Shown: positions 10,491-20,887 of the stretch, piece by piece
Layout of the letters: each line of letters begins with the position of its first letter
Numbering within the stretch: the first letter of the stretch is position 1
Assembly (NCBI GenBank): GCA_014529385.2
Contig: CM043966.1
Span: forward strand, 93,755,087 to 93,819,086
From: Adiantum capillus-veneris
Lineage: Eukaryota > Streptophyta > Polypodiopsida > Polypodiales > Pteridaceae
DNA length: 64,000 bases
Direction of reading: 5' to 3'
The notes under the pieces: model-generated
The model's database searches: none
Told to the model about the DNA's origin: nothing
What the model saw: only the letters and a program-made list of their open reading frames with translations
Made by a program: the position numbers and the translations under genes

Positions 10491-11144
10491 TGATATTATG
10501 GAGTCTGCTTTTGGAGATCCTCTGGTGGAGTTTTCGGCTACGTGTGAGGTAGGTGGCGTGTTTTTGCTTGAGCTCTCTTCTGTAGTCTCCCCCTGCTCCC
10601 TCGTCTCCACCTCTTCCCTAGTTTTATGCGGTGGTTTTTCCCTCACCGTTTTGTAATCCTGCTATATCCTAGGATTTTTTTACTACCAACTTGGTTATGT
10701 GTAATGCCATTGGGCTTTTTGTAATTTTGCAAGTAATCCAAAGGGTTCAAGCCCCACTTTTTCTCAAGTTCCAATGAAGAGATTTGAATTGCTAGGATGT
10801 AAGAGCATGGTGGCAATGGACACTTTACTGGGTTGAACATAAACTTGATGTTTCCTTTACTAAATTTGCAGTTTTGTTGGGTCTCTTTTGACATAGATGA
10901 TCCTCTCATGCTTTTGTTTATGCACTCTCTCAGAGCATGGGTGCTCACATATACGTGGTCAATGATTAACATAGCAGTGTTTGAAGGTCATAGATACTAC
11001 ATACACTCTATGGCCTGGCATCTCATTAAGGGTAAAATCTTGGAGGATACCTTGGTTCTTGGGAATGATCACAGGAAGCAGGCTCTTCAGGATATGATAT
11101 CATGCATGTAGATAGTTGTTATGATATAATGTAACAATATACCT
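10491..11144. other. Unassigned spacer between the two facing LINE 3' ends
   Basis: A plus-strand frame ending at 11111 contains a protein-like stretch (VFEGHRYYIHSMAWHLIKG) that I cannot assign to a family. The minus strand has no recognisable domain. Confidence 0.4.
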
Positions 11145-11170
11145 GTGTGTGTGTGTGTGTGTGTGTGTGT

Positions 11171-11266
<96 letters not shown>
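11145..11266. repeat. (GT)n(GA)n compound microsatellite
   Basis: A short GT tract is followed by ~95 bp of GA. It abuts the 3' end of the minus-strand LINE, for which it reads as a CT tail. Confidence 0.97.
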
Positions 11267-11269
<3 letters not shown>

Positions 11270-11834
11270 AATGTTATATTAACGTCTTCAAAATGCCAAA
11301 GTGACCTATGAGACCAGAAAGTTACAATGTGGTGGATTTGATACAAGGTCAGAGTAACAAAAATGACAAAATAAAATACTATGGAATCCTAAACTGCTAG
11401 GTGTGAGCTAAGCAACTAGGTGGGATAGCTAAATCACAAAAGATCTAGCATCAGTCGCTGGCGGATCTCATCAATCTCCTCCATGGTCAATAGCTTGACC
11501 AAGCGTCGTGCATGTCGGGCCAAAGTGATCCGAATCCTCTGATGCAGCCTCCGTCGATGTTGTGTAGTCCTCCACAATCGTGGGCATCTCGATCTCCCTA
11601 GCTCGTTCACTCGATCGATCAGTGTGCCTCTGGTGTGAGGCTCTCCTGTGGTAGTAGCTCCTCCGGGTGTCCAGTGTCTGCTGTAAAGAAGTCTGTGATA
11701 CGTCTTTGAGACTAGCTAGCCTCTCCCCTCATCAGGCTCTCTCTGTGTCTGTGCAACTCGAGCAAAAATAGACCCAAGCATCTCTGATGCTCGTATCGCA
11801 TGACTCTGGGGAGTGGTCCAAAGCCCTCTCTGAA
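11267..11834 (-). mobile_element. LINE, distal 3' part (second half of the split element)
   Basis: This continues on the minus strand from 16380. The C-terminal frame FREGFGPLPRVM...RCLGLFLLELHRHR runs into the LTR insertion point, followed by a variable C-terminal tail and a 3' untranslated region ending next to the CT tail. The 3' untranslated block is homologous to 10200-10325 in opposite orientation. It ends exactly at the CTGAA duplication (11830-11834) made by the inserted LTR element. Confidence 0.8.
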
Positions 11835-13034
11835 TGTCACGTGACACATCCAACCCTATGTGTCGTGGACAAGCTACACCATGATCAGGGTTCAGTCAGT
11901 CCAGTCAAGTCTAGATTAGAAGGGATCTGGCACTTTTGTGAGTCTATTCGTAGACCGTGCATGCCCAGTAACTTAGTATAGATGCATATCCTCTGGTTGC
12001 ACACAACATTATCATCAGTATTCCCATCAGAATCCATTAGAATCAGTTAGGGGATTTTTCCGGTGCATTTAGCCTATTTTCCCTATTTTTGGTATTTTTC
12101 ACTTATTATTTTTAAGTGACTTCCCAACAAAAGTAGGTAGGGCAATTTTGGTAAGTTAATATATAAGCAAATTCAAGTTAGCACTTTTTGGCAGAAGAGG
12201 CAGCAGGAGCACATGCTCAACAGGTATCTTCTTAGCAAGAAACCGCAGTACCCTCAGCACCCGCGAGCCTTGGCGACCTCCCTCCCCAAGCCTAGCGTTT
12301 CCAGATCCCCTTCATCGCCAGACACCTTCCACCCCTGGCGTTTTCCAGATTGGCTTCACCGCCACAGATACAATCAGCCCTAGCGTTTTCACAATCGCTA
12401 GCACTTACCAGATCCCTGGCGATTTCAGCCTTCCATGATCGCCAGCTCCCCCGGATAGCCAGTGTTTTTCACTAACGCTTGAAGAACAGCCAGCGTTTTT
12501 GGTTTCAGCCCTTTGGCAGTAGAAAGTCAGCGTTTTCAGCAGTGAAGGACAGTAGACAATTCAGCCCCAGTTGGTTGCAGATACACCCCATTTTCAGCCC
12601 TCGAAAACGCAGCAAAAACAGTCATTTTCAGCCACCGAAACAGCCCCGAAATTCAGCAGTTAGAAGACCACAGATTTCAGCCCTAAAGTCGTCGTTGCCA
12701 TCACCGTCGTTGTCGTCGGCATAGTCCCAAGTTGCATCAGTCCATTGCATACGCATTGTACCACTTTGTGCAATCATAAGTAGACCACTCTCGCTGACGA
12801 GTGGGGCCTTCGGAGGAGGGTTTTACAACGTCTCTGGTGTCGTATCTCTCTTCTCTCTATCTCTCAGTCTCATACACTTGCACGCACAGAGTCCATTCAC
12901 TTTGTTTGTGATCATAGCACTTTCCATTAAGAACGGAAGACTCTCCCTTCCATAAGAACTAAAAGGAACCTTGAGCACAGTTCGGAGTACTCATCCTGAG
13001 CAAAGCGCAAACAATCATTCCTTTGCACCTAACT
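11835..13034 (+). repeat. 5' LTR of the non-autonomous element (1200 bp)
   Basis: It starts TGTCACGTGACACATCC and ends next to the primer site; the last base is T where the 3' LTR has A. It is about 95% identical by eye to the 3' LTR. The middle contains a cluster of AGCGTTTTC/TGGCGTTTTC motifs (about 12290-12560). Confidence 0.93.
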
Positions 13035-13035
13035 T

Positions 13036-13047
13036 TGGTATCAGAGC
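13036..13047 (+). other. Primer binding site, initiator tRNA-Met type
   Basis: TGGTATCAGAGC lies directly after the 5' LTR. Confidence 0.93.
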
Positions 13048-13546
13048 TTTGGCAGTGTTCTGTATCACTCAAGGAAAGAACCACAAGAACCACACGATTT
13101 TTTTTTGCTTGTTGAGGTCGCACGAACCCAAGTTCGCTTGGGCGTGTCGATTCCTAATTGTGTTTTGTTGAAGAGTGACAGGAATCCCAAGAAAGAAGGG
13201 CTTGTCCAGCCTCCCCTTGTGTCTCTTTTCACTCATTGAGAGCGGACCGTGCACTTAGCGGCCGGCCAATCGACGTGAGGTGGGAAAAAGCAACCTTGGT
13301 GTGAGCGCAAGGCCACCAAGGGGTGCACCTGCGGAAAAGAGTAGAACTCGAGTGAAGAGAAGATCCTTCTCAAACGCGGTTTGCAAGCGAAAGAAAACCT
13401 CAAGAATCTCAAGAATGTCAAGAACCCAAGAACCAAGACCCCCAAGAATCCCAAGTTCCTCGTGAACTTAAGAACCCAAGACCCCCAAGAACCCAAGCTC
13501 CTCGTGAACTTAAGAACCCAAGACCACAAGAACCCACAACTTCAGA

Positions 13547-14335
13547 ATGATCATCACTCGAAGCGGAATGGATGCTTCGCTTGGACGTGATGAGCATGAG
13601 AGAGGCGAAGAAGAATTTTCCCCACCAGGAGGTTTTTCCGACCCTTCCCCATCTACGACACCGATTGCACCAACTCCAATGGAGGAGTTGGAGTTGTTGT
13701 TTATGGAACAGAATTTACAACGCAAAGCAAGAAATGCTGCAAGAATGGCAGCCATAGCGCGTGAGCGCGAGCAAGCACGCTTGGAAGCCAAAGAACGACA
13801 AGCCAAATTTGATCGTGAATACAAAGAAAGAAAAGCAGAAATGGAACGCAGACACGCAGAAGACGAAGCAGAAAGACAAGCAGCGAACAAAGCAAGACGA
13901 GAAGAATTTGATCGCGAGATCAAAGCAAGGAGGGAAGAGTTCTTGCGACTCTTTTCTCAAGCTCAGGCACAGATGCCAGAGATTTGGGAAAAGGAGACTC
14001 TCTCAGTCTCTTCTTCTCCAAAGCATGATACACAGGGTTTGCATGATTGTGTGAAGCATGATGATGATTTGATTGACAATGACTTGCATGATGTTTTGAA
14101 CGACAATGATAAGCACAATGATTTGCATGATGATTTGAATGACATTGATTTGCTTGATAATGATGAGCATGATGATTTGCATGATCAAGATGTGATTTCT
14201 CACAAGCATGATGAGTTGCATGAAGAAGATGTGATTGTTCACCAGGATGATGTGTTAGTGGATGCTTTTTCTAGCGAAGCTAACCTTGTTGTAGATTTGA
14301 TCAATCACGAAGAACCGATCTTGGCTTTTGAGTAG
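13547..14335 (+). CDS. Coiled-coil and His/Asp-rich protein of the non-autonomous LTR element
   Basis: The 262-codon frame begins MIITRSGMDASLGRDEHERG. Residues ~45-140 are strongly charged and heptad-like (REREQARLEAKERQAKFDRE and similar), predicting a long coiled coil. Residues ~160-250 are a repetitive His/Asp/Leu-rich tail with variants of LHDDLND and KHDELHE. I recognise no known domain. The frame closes with TAG, but the following frame begins with a closely related RSKEP/EEPILAL motif, so the present stop probably results from a one-base indel and the original product was longer. It may be a gag-like structural protein; that is inference. Confidence 0.65.
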   Translation: MIITRSGMDASLGRDEHERGEEEFSPPGGFSDPSPSTTPIAPTPMEELELLFMEQNLQRKARNAARMAAIAREREQARLEAKERQAKFDREYKERKAEMERRHAEDEAERQAANKARREEFDREIKARREEFLRLFSQAQAQMPEIWEKETLSVSSSPKHDTQGLHDCVKHDDDLIDNDLHDVLNDNDKHNDLHDDLNDIDLLDNDEHDDLHDQDVISHKHDELHEEDVIVHQDDVLVDAFSSEANLVVDLINHEEPILAFE

Positions 14336-15166
14336 GTCCAAAGAACCCCCACAGGACGATTCGATCATTCAAGAAGAACCGATCTTGGCTCTCAAGCCTA
14401 GGTCCAAAGAACCCTCACAGGAAGTATTATGTGTTCGCATGATTGATACGCACGCATTGTTCGAGTGTTTCATTCGTGATCGTTTCCTGTATTTTAGTCT
14501 GCGTCTTTATGTGATCCCTTTTCCTAGGCATGACATATTGTATGTTGAGCACGTTTCTCTCATGGATGAGCACGAATGTATGCGGATTTTTCATGAAAAG
14601 CTGAAAAGTATGTATGTAAGGAAGTCACATTCCATGTCTCTTCCTTGGCATGACACAGTTTCCGAACGAGCATATGAAATTATGAGCACCAAGCGTGGGC
14701 AATTCCATTGTGTTTTGCCACAGTTGATTGCTCTAGATCAAAAGAGAAAGATTCGATCTCATTGTTTGCGTGTGTGTGGTGAACCGTTTGGCACTCCGTC
14801 TATTTGTTCATCCACATTGCATGCATAGTCTTTGAGGAAGACAAGATTTTTTCCACTCACTCTACATGGAATGGATATGTTCATGGTTTTGTGTTGGAAA
14901 CGGTTTCAGGAATTTTCAGCCATGGAAATTCTTGAAGACGAAAGAAGCACGGCTCTAGACGAAGTTGAAGCGTTGAAGGAGCTACATAAGACTTTGTGTC
15001 GCTTTCGGCGCGGCCCAAAGAAGCAAACTTTGCAGACCTTTATGAAGTTCAAGTACCGCACGATCCACATATCAGAGTGGGCCGGCGAAGAGTCCCTTCC
15101 AGGATTCCGGATGTTATTGGCGATCTCCCTCGACGCCATACAGTTCGGTACCAGTACCTCACTTTG
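14336..15166 (+). pseudogene. Frameshifted continuation of the element's protein
   Basis: After the stop at 14335 a second frame (to 14828) repeats the EEPILALKPRSKEP motif and continues for ~160 codons without a known domain. A third frame (about 14996-15174) reads ARPKEANFADLYEVQVPHDP, resembling a polyprotein tail. No RT, RNase H or integrase signature appears. Confidence 0.5.
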
Positions 15167-15178
15167 AAAAGGAGGGGA
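15167..15178 (+). other. Polypurine tract
   Basis: AAAAGGAGGGGA directly precedes the 3' LTR start TGTCACGTG, as expected for plus-strand priming. Confidence 0.85.
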
Positions 15179-16379
15179 TGTCACGTGATACATCCAACCC
15201 TATGTGTCGTGGACAAACTACACCATGATCAAGGGTCAGTCAGTCCAGTCAAGTTTAGAATAGAAGTGATTTGGCACTTTTGTGAGTCTATTCGTAGACC
15301 GTGCATGCTCAGTCACTTAGTATAGATGCATATCCTCTGGTTGCACACAACATGATCATCAGTATTCCCATCAGAATCCATTAGAATCAGTTAGGGATTT
15401 TTCCGGTGCATTTAACTTATTTTCCCTATTTTTGATATTTTTCACTTATTATTTTTAAGTGACTTCCCAACAAAAGTAGGTAGGGCAATTTTGCTAAGTT
15501 ATAATATAAGCAAACCCAAGTTAGCACTTTCTGGCAGAAGAGGCAGCAGGAGCACATGCTCAACAGGCATCTTCTTAGCAAGAAACCGCAGTACCCTCAG
15601 CACCCGCGAGCCTTGGCGACCTCCCTCCCCAAGCCTAGCGTTTTCAGATCCCCTTCATCGCCAGACACCTTCCACCCCTGGCGTTTTCTAGATTGGCTTC
15701 ACCGCCACAGATACAATCAGCCCTGGCGTTTTCACAATCGCTAGCACTTACCAGATCCCTGGCAATTTCAGCCTTCCATGATCGCCAGCTCTCCCGGATA
15801 GCCAGCGTTTTTCACTAACGCTAGAAGAACAGCTAGCGTTTTTGGTTTCAGCCCTTTGGCAGTAGAAAGTCAGCGTTTTCAGCAGTGAAGGACAGCAGAC
15901 AATTCAGCCCCAGTTGGTTGCAGATACAACCCATTTTCAGCCCTCGAAAACGCAGCCAAAACAGTCATTTTCAGCCACTGAAACAGCCCCGAAATTCAGC
16001 AGTTAGAAGACCACAGATTTCAGCCTTGAAGTCGTCGTCGCCATTACCGTCGTCGTCATCGGCATAGTCCCAAGTTGCATCAGTCCATTGCATACGCATT
16101 GTACCACTTTGTGCAATCATAAGTAGACCACTCTCGCCGACGGGAGTGGGGCCTTCAGAGAAGGGTTTTACAACGTCTCTGGTGTCGTATCTCTCTTCTC
16201 TCTATCTCTCAGTCTCATACACTTGCACGCACAGAGTCCATTCTCTTTGTTTGTGATCATAGCACTTTCCATTAGGAACGGAAGACTCTCCCTTCCATAA
16301 GAACTAAAAGGAACCTTGAGCACAGTTCGGAGCACTCATCTTGAGCAAAGCGCAAACAATCATTCCGCTGCACCTAACA
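15179..16379 (+). repeat. 3' LTR of the non-autonomous element (1201 bp)
   Basis: It starts TGTCACGTGATACATCC and ends CACCTAACA, then the CTGAA duplication. It differs from the 5' LTR mostly by scattered substitutions in its first 350 bp. Confidence 0.93.
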
Positions 16380-16647
16380 CTGAACAAGCAGTGGAAGTGG
16401 CCACGTATCTCGTAGTAGACGGGGCAGTGGCAAGTGTAGTGCAACTCTGTCTCAGGCTCCATGTCACACAGGAGGCATGCCTTGGCCTCTGCCGGTACTC
16501 CACTGTATCTCCCAGTCTCGATCCGCAGCTGGTGTGAAGATGTGCGTATCTGGCCAATAGCACATCGTATCCCATGAGACAAGTGGGTGTCGATGTATTT
16601 GGGCCTTGTCACAAAACCGTCCTCCGTAAGCTGGAGAAGATGCTCTC

Positions 16648-16650
<3 letters not shown>
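16380..16650 (-). mobile_element. LINE, zf-RVT region (first half of the split element)
   Basis: The minus-strand frame reads PKYIDTHLSHGIRCAIGQIR, then LRIETGRYSGVP and a Cys/His cluster CLLCDMEPETELHYTC. This is the zinc-binding domain that follows reverse transcriptase in plant LINE ORF2 proteins. The frame is cut at 16380 by the LTR element and resumes at 11834. The 5' side ends at a CT tract, so the element is 5' truncated and lacks the RT core. Confidence 0.85.

Positions 16651-16692
<42 letters not shown>
16651..16692. repeat. (GA)n microsatellite
   Basis: A GA tract at the 5' truncation point of the minus-strand LINE. Confidence 0.97.
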
Positions 16693-16695
<3 letters not shown>

Positions 16696-16854
16696 CTTCA
16701 CGGTCTGCTTTGCTGGGAACCTTCTGCGCTCTGCCATCTCTCCCCTACTACGTTCGGTTGCACTGCTCGCTGGTGACCTCTTCTCTAAAAGAAAACAGAA
16801 AACAGAAAGGGAAAAAAAAGAAAAGAATTCTGAAGTAGATTAGGGAGACTCACC

Positions 16855-17130
16855 TTCCTGACAAGGGTGATTATTTCCGCTTGCACATCAGGGTCATCTT
16901 CTTCTTCCAAGTCACGCTCCTTCAGGTCTGGCGTAGCTTCTGATCCTGCCTTCTCCTCCTCGGGGCTTGCGGGCATTAACAGCGGGCCACGGCACCTGCA
17001 GATCTCTCTCATCATCATGCAGACCATTGGCAGCTGGAGCAGCAACTGCAATGATGTTGCCAGTTCGGTCCCTGCCGTCAACACCCACATCCACAATAAC
17101 TTCCTCCTCTTTAAGGACGTGTCTACCCAT
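16855..17130 (-). pseudogene. Possible exon of an unidentified minus-strand gene, frameshifted
   Basis: From a Met at 17130 the minus strand encodes MGRHVLKEEEVIVDVGVDGR and continues to about 16945. The downstream sequence reads sensibly in another frame (EEEKAGSEATPDLKERDLEE to AEIITLVRK) and ends at a canonical donor, AAG|GTGAGT. The composition looks coding, but the frame break argues for decay or a base error. No family was recognised. It lies 0.55 kb upstream of the PDV2 exon on the opposite strand. Confidence 0.35.
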
Positions 17131-17271
17131 TAAACTTCAAAGCTTCTGCACTCACACTAAACCTCTCACTAATCTCACTGTTCTTCTCCCTTCGCTCTCC
17201 TCTGCTGCCCCGGCCCACACGCTGTTCTTTCTGTGACATGCCATCGCCAGCACGAGACGCAGGTGTCCCCG

Positions 17272-17289
17272 CCCCCCCCCCCCCCCCCC
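17272..17289. repeat. Poly-C tract (18 bp)
   Basis: A homopolymer in the non-coding stretch upstream of the PDV2 exon; its length may be unreliable. Confidence 0.9.
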
Positions 17290-17685
17290 TTCTTGGGTCT
17301 GCTCCTCTTCTGTACACCTTAATATATTTTGTTTCCTGCTTTTTTCTTTTCTTACAGGGTGCTTTGCTGCGCTCTCTTTGGTTTCTGGGTGTTTGTGTAC
17401 TTTGGAACTACTTCAATTCATTGGCTTGCCATTTTATATTGCCATGCATATGACAAAATGCTCAGGGCTGGTTCAGAAATGCATCTGAAACAACAAGCTT
17501 CCTGTGAAGCAGCAAGAAAAGGCGCACTGCAGTGTGCTGTAATATGATGTGATGTTCTACAGCCTACCCAAATATTTTTGTCTGAGTTAGCGAGTTAAAG
17601 GAACCTTTTTTTTCTCAGTTAAAATTTTTGCTAGATATAGGGTTTGCATTATGCACATACTAATCATTTATTTGCCCTCGCCCAG

Positions 17686-18534
17686 GCATTGCAACAGCAG
17701 CAACGGGCTGATAGAGATGCGGGCCTTGCTGAAATTGAAGAGAGTCGCCGGTTATTTTTAAAACGGCTGGAAGATTACAGAGGAAGGGAGCTGGAGGTTG
17801 TTCAAGAAGCACTCGCATTCGCTGGGGGCAATGTTCCTGATAAAGATGAGTTGCCATCTCAAAGTTATCCACCCTTAGAGGATGGCGAGTCTCCCCTTGT
17901 CTCCATTCCCAGAGGACGAGAGGACTTTCATGAAGAGCAACGAAGCAGGAACCAAGTCTTTGGTTTTGAGGTAGAGGAAGCTCAAGAAGATGATGGTAGT
18001 GAAGTAGACTCAACTTTTGAAGATGAAGACTACAGGAATTCTGACAACCTCATCAGAACGGCCGTGAAGTCTGTCAATGCAATGAAGTACTCTGTGATGA
18101 GTTCAAGAGCCTTTGCGTTTGTATTTAACGTTGTCAAAAGCTCCGTAAGCTTTCTCAGACGCTTTGCAGGCCAAATCTCTGGGCAAGTAACAGGGCCTCC
18201 CTCGAAAGTTGTGCTGGTAGTAGTGAGTACGTTTGTGGTTCTCTCATTAACGGATTTAGGCGAGCGAAGGACGAAATCTGTGGCAAGGGTTTCGCGGATG
18301 CCAGCTCATCGATCTCATCAGCACCACAATTCTAATGCTAATGGTGAAAGGGGACCTCACATGACAAGTTCAAAATTTTATCATCATGTCAAAGATCCTG
18401 GCTCAATGCCTGCTGAAGGTAGCGAGGTGAGGAAAGAGGAGGATGACTTCCCCAGGTGTGTTGTCAGAGAGCGACTTGAGCTACCATTCTATCAAGAATT
18501 GCGAAGCCCAGATGTTTTATACGGTCGAGGTTAG
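17686..18534 (+). CDS. PDV2: PDV2-like plastid division protein, terminal exon
   Basis: PDV2 is a chloroplast outer-envelope protein that recruits the dynamin ring (DRP5B/ARC5) and binds ARC6 through its intermembrane-space tail. The exon opens after a branch-like CTAAT and acceptor CCCAG (17681-17685) in phase 0. Its start ALQQQQRADRD...EIEESRRLFLKRLEDYRGRE matches the conserved coiled-coil segment of PDV proteins (residues ~1-50), ending AFAGG. A single hydrophobic segment, VVLVVVSTFVVLSLTDLG (exon residues ~175-192), is the membrane anchor. The tail ends CVVRERLELPFYQEL...DVLYGRG, with the family's C-terminal glycine. It is an uninterrupted 282 codons. The N-terminal exon was not found; the region upstream is filled with transposons. 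The family assignment is from remembered motifs. Confidence 0.8.
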   Translation, partial: ALQQQQRADRDAGLAEIEESRRLFLKRLEDYRGRELEVVQEALAFAGGNVPDKDELPSQSYPPLEDGESPLVSIPRGREDFHEEQRSRNQVFGFEVEEAQEDDGSEVDSTFEDEDYRNSDNLIRTAVKSVNAMKYSVMSSRAFAFVFNVVKSSVSFLRRFAGQISGQVTGPPSKVVLVVVSTFVVLSLTDLGERRTKSVARVSRMPAHRSHQHHNSNANGERGPHMTSSKFYHHVKDPGSMPAEGSEVRKEEDDFPRCVVRERLELPFYQELRSPDVLYGRG

Positions 18535-20880
18535 AGAACTTTTGGCCGTTCATCAATGTCACGTACATTTCATATGCAGAGCAAGTGCTTTGATTTAGCA
18601 GTAGACCCATTGTTGTGGAAATGTATCTGCTGCTCGAGCATGTGTATTTGTTGTAAAATACACCATCAAACTGGCCAGGATGTTTTATCGCTCCCGACCA
18701 CTGTCTGCATTTACCTTGCTATATGTGTTGAGGAGTGAAAAGGGCAGCGCACAACTTATTGGATGGTGGGCTGTTTGTGATTGTGCTGGGCAACCTGATG
18801 ATCTTTGATTGGAGACGCGATTGTTCTTGTATTGCGCCGCATATCCTACCTATAGTTTCTGTAGTGTCAGTTTAATAGCAACATGTATCCTTCATTTTGT
18901 GCCATTCAGGGACGAATTGAAGGACCGCAACACTTCCTGTTGTGAATACCATGTGCAGCCTTTAATCAGACGCGTCAGGGTAGATTTGGACAACATGAGC
19001 ACTTTTCATTCTATGATTGAAAATGATGCAAGAACATGAGTTTTTTTTGGTTGCCTTCATTTATATGGATAGGCAGCTTCAATGGTTTTTTAAAACCCAT
19101 TTATAAAGCGTTTAAGATGGGGCTTTCTGTGAGGGCATGTTTCTTAATTTAGGAGCTCTTTGTAGCTTTGTGCAGGTGAGTTGATAGGCCCTATCCAATG
19201 AACAGGACTGTAAGGTTAATTAGTTAAAGTTTAGATCTCTCTCTCTCTCTCTCGCAATTTGATGTGGTTAGAGCTGAGGAGGCCTGGTTATGCAAATTAT
19301 GCAGAAAGGAGGTAGAGTTTAAGGTTCATTTTGTATGGTCATATATGAGCCTGCTACGTTTGTATGTAGTGCGACAAAGTTTTCTCTAATTAATGATGAT
19401 GACTCCTTAGAAGATGAATGGCTTGCGTCTTGCTTTTGAGAAGTATCAAATTCTAAAGCATATGCCACAGACAGGGAGCAGGAGAGAGCATATCAGGTAT
19501 CCTATATGCGTCTACACCACTTTCAACTTTTATACACTCCTGTTGCTCATCCAAAGCCACACTATGCTGGACCTTGTTCTGTTCTCTATGTGCTCTTCAA
19601 AATAGGAAGCAAATTGCCTGAAGGAAGTATATCATCCTCCAGGACAAAAACCAAGGAACCATGATCAGTGTACCTTTAACCACACTAGCCTCCCATGGCA
19701 TCCTCAATCTAGCCAATCGCCAGAAGGCGAAATCATAGCCCATGACACTCTGAGCTGCCTCTAACGTTCAAGCGAATCAAAGCATCCATAATGGTGGAGG
19801 CTATCCAATTGTGATCATGCAACGCTTGGAATCCCAAAAGTAGCATAGGCAACCCTTTGGCCACCTATCTCTTTGAATGTAGTATGAAAAGCACATCAAT
19901 GCCAAGAGGGCCATCACCCAAAGATTTCTTAGGTCTCTATGGGCCTAATGCATAAAAATAACAAGGTAGCCACATGGACAAGAGCATTTGATGGAGAAGC
20001 AACACCAACAAAACACTCAAAATCATCTCCTATGGGGATGATTCCTCATTGAGGCTCCCTCCTAGTGCAGTTGGATTGGCAGATGTGGGTGAGTCACGGC
20101 AGCGCTAATTGCAGGTGATGGCGAGGCTATCGAGTTGTTGAAGTTGAGGGTAGACAGTGGCAGCATGAGCGATGCATGCAGATTAATGACGAGGATGGAG
20201 ATAGGTGCAGGTCAGAGCAGGTACGGGCAGTGGAGGCCTAGTTGTAGCTGCAGCCGATCAAAAGCACAGAATAGTGAGGTGCTGCTGCGAATGTGTGGCA
20301 AATCGGCAGTAGCAAAGGGAATCACTTGTCGATGATGCTAAAAAGACTCTGCGCTCAAATGGACAAACTCCTTTTGTTTTATTTAGGAGTGGCTCCCACT
20401 AAAAAGTAGCAGACACACTACGTTCTTTTTCTGTCATACCCACACACATGAAAGTCCATTAGTGACTTAACCTTTGAGAATGCAAAAGCTTGAGGGCTCA
20501 AAATTATGCACTGTGAGCATACACACTTGAGAGTAGTGAAAGCGAGTTCTCAAATTTGCAACAGAACCAAGTTAAAAGACACACAAATTACGTAGAAATG
20601 ATATAATTAGTGATACTAATGACATGCCAATTACGATGCAGCTATGAACAACCATTATCTTCTCTTTTTTAATCAATTAGCATGGGTAGTGGAACTGAGA
20701 GTACGTATCCCACTACTAAAGGACTTGAAAAGAAAAAGGTTCACGATGTAATTCATGACATGATGATTTATATGCAATGCAAAGGGGTATTGAATTAGCA
20801 ATTACAATGGTCAAGGGCGAGAAAGCCACTGCAATCTAGCATAGCGAGGGTGCTTAGGATCTAAAATAGATGCTAATCTA
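18535..20880. other. 3' flank of the PDV2 exon and intergenic DNA
   Basis: The first several hundred bases are probably the 3' untranslated region. A short CT tract lies at about 19236-19253. Around 19640-19960 the minus strand has protein-like text (a VAKGLPMLLLGF segment) that I cannot assign. Nothing else is supported. Confidence 0.5.
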
Positions 20881-20887
20881 AGCACGT

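Larger units (their letters stand above)
11835..16379 (+). mobile_element. Complete non-autonomous LTR retrotransposon (4.5 kb) without RT or integrase
   Basis: Two ~1.2-kb direct LTRs (11835-13034 and 15179-16379), a primer binding site, a polypurine tract and perfect 5-bp duplications CTGAA (11830-11834 and 16380-16384) define it exactly. The 2.1-kb interior holds one broken reading frame for a coiled-coil/His-Asp-rich protein and no gag zinc knuckle, protease, reverse transcriptase, RNase H or integrase motif. It must have been mobilised in trans. It sits inside a minus-strand LINE. A solo LTR of the same family lies at 6492-7721. Confidence 0.95.

Noticed and set aside
10833-11111. Possible exon with VFEGHRYYIHSMAWHLIKG
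   Set aside because: It reads like protein but has no family match, splice sites or continuation; left as unassigned spacer.
13547-14335. Element ORF considered as a host gene
   Set aside because: It lies strictly between LTRs, primer site and polypurine tract of a flanked element, so it belongs to the retrotransposon.
16867-17133. Plus-strand 89-codon frame considered as PDV2 first exon
   Set aside because: Ser-rich text does not resemble the PDV N-terminus and there is no donor site leading to 17686; the minus strand looks more coding-like.
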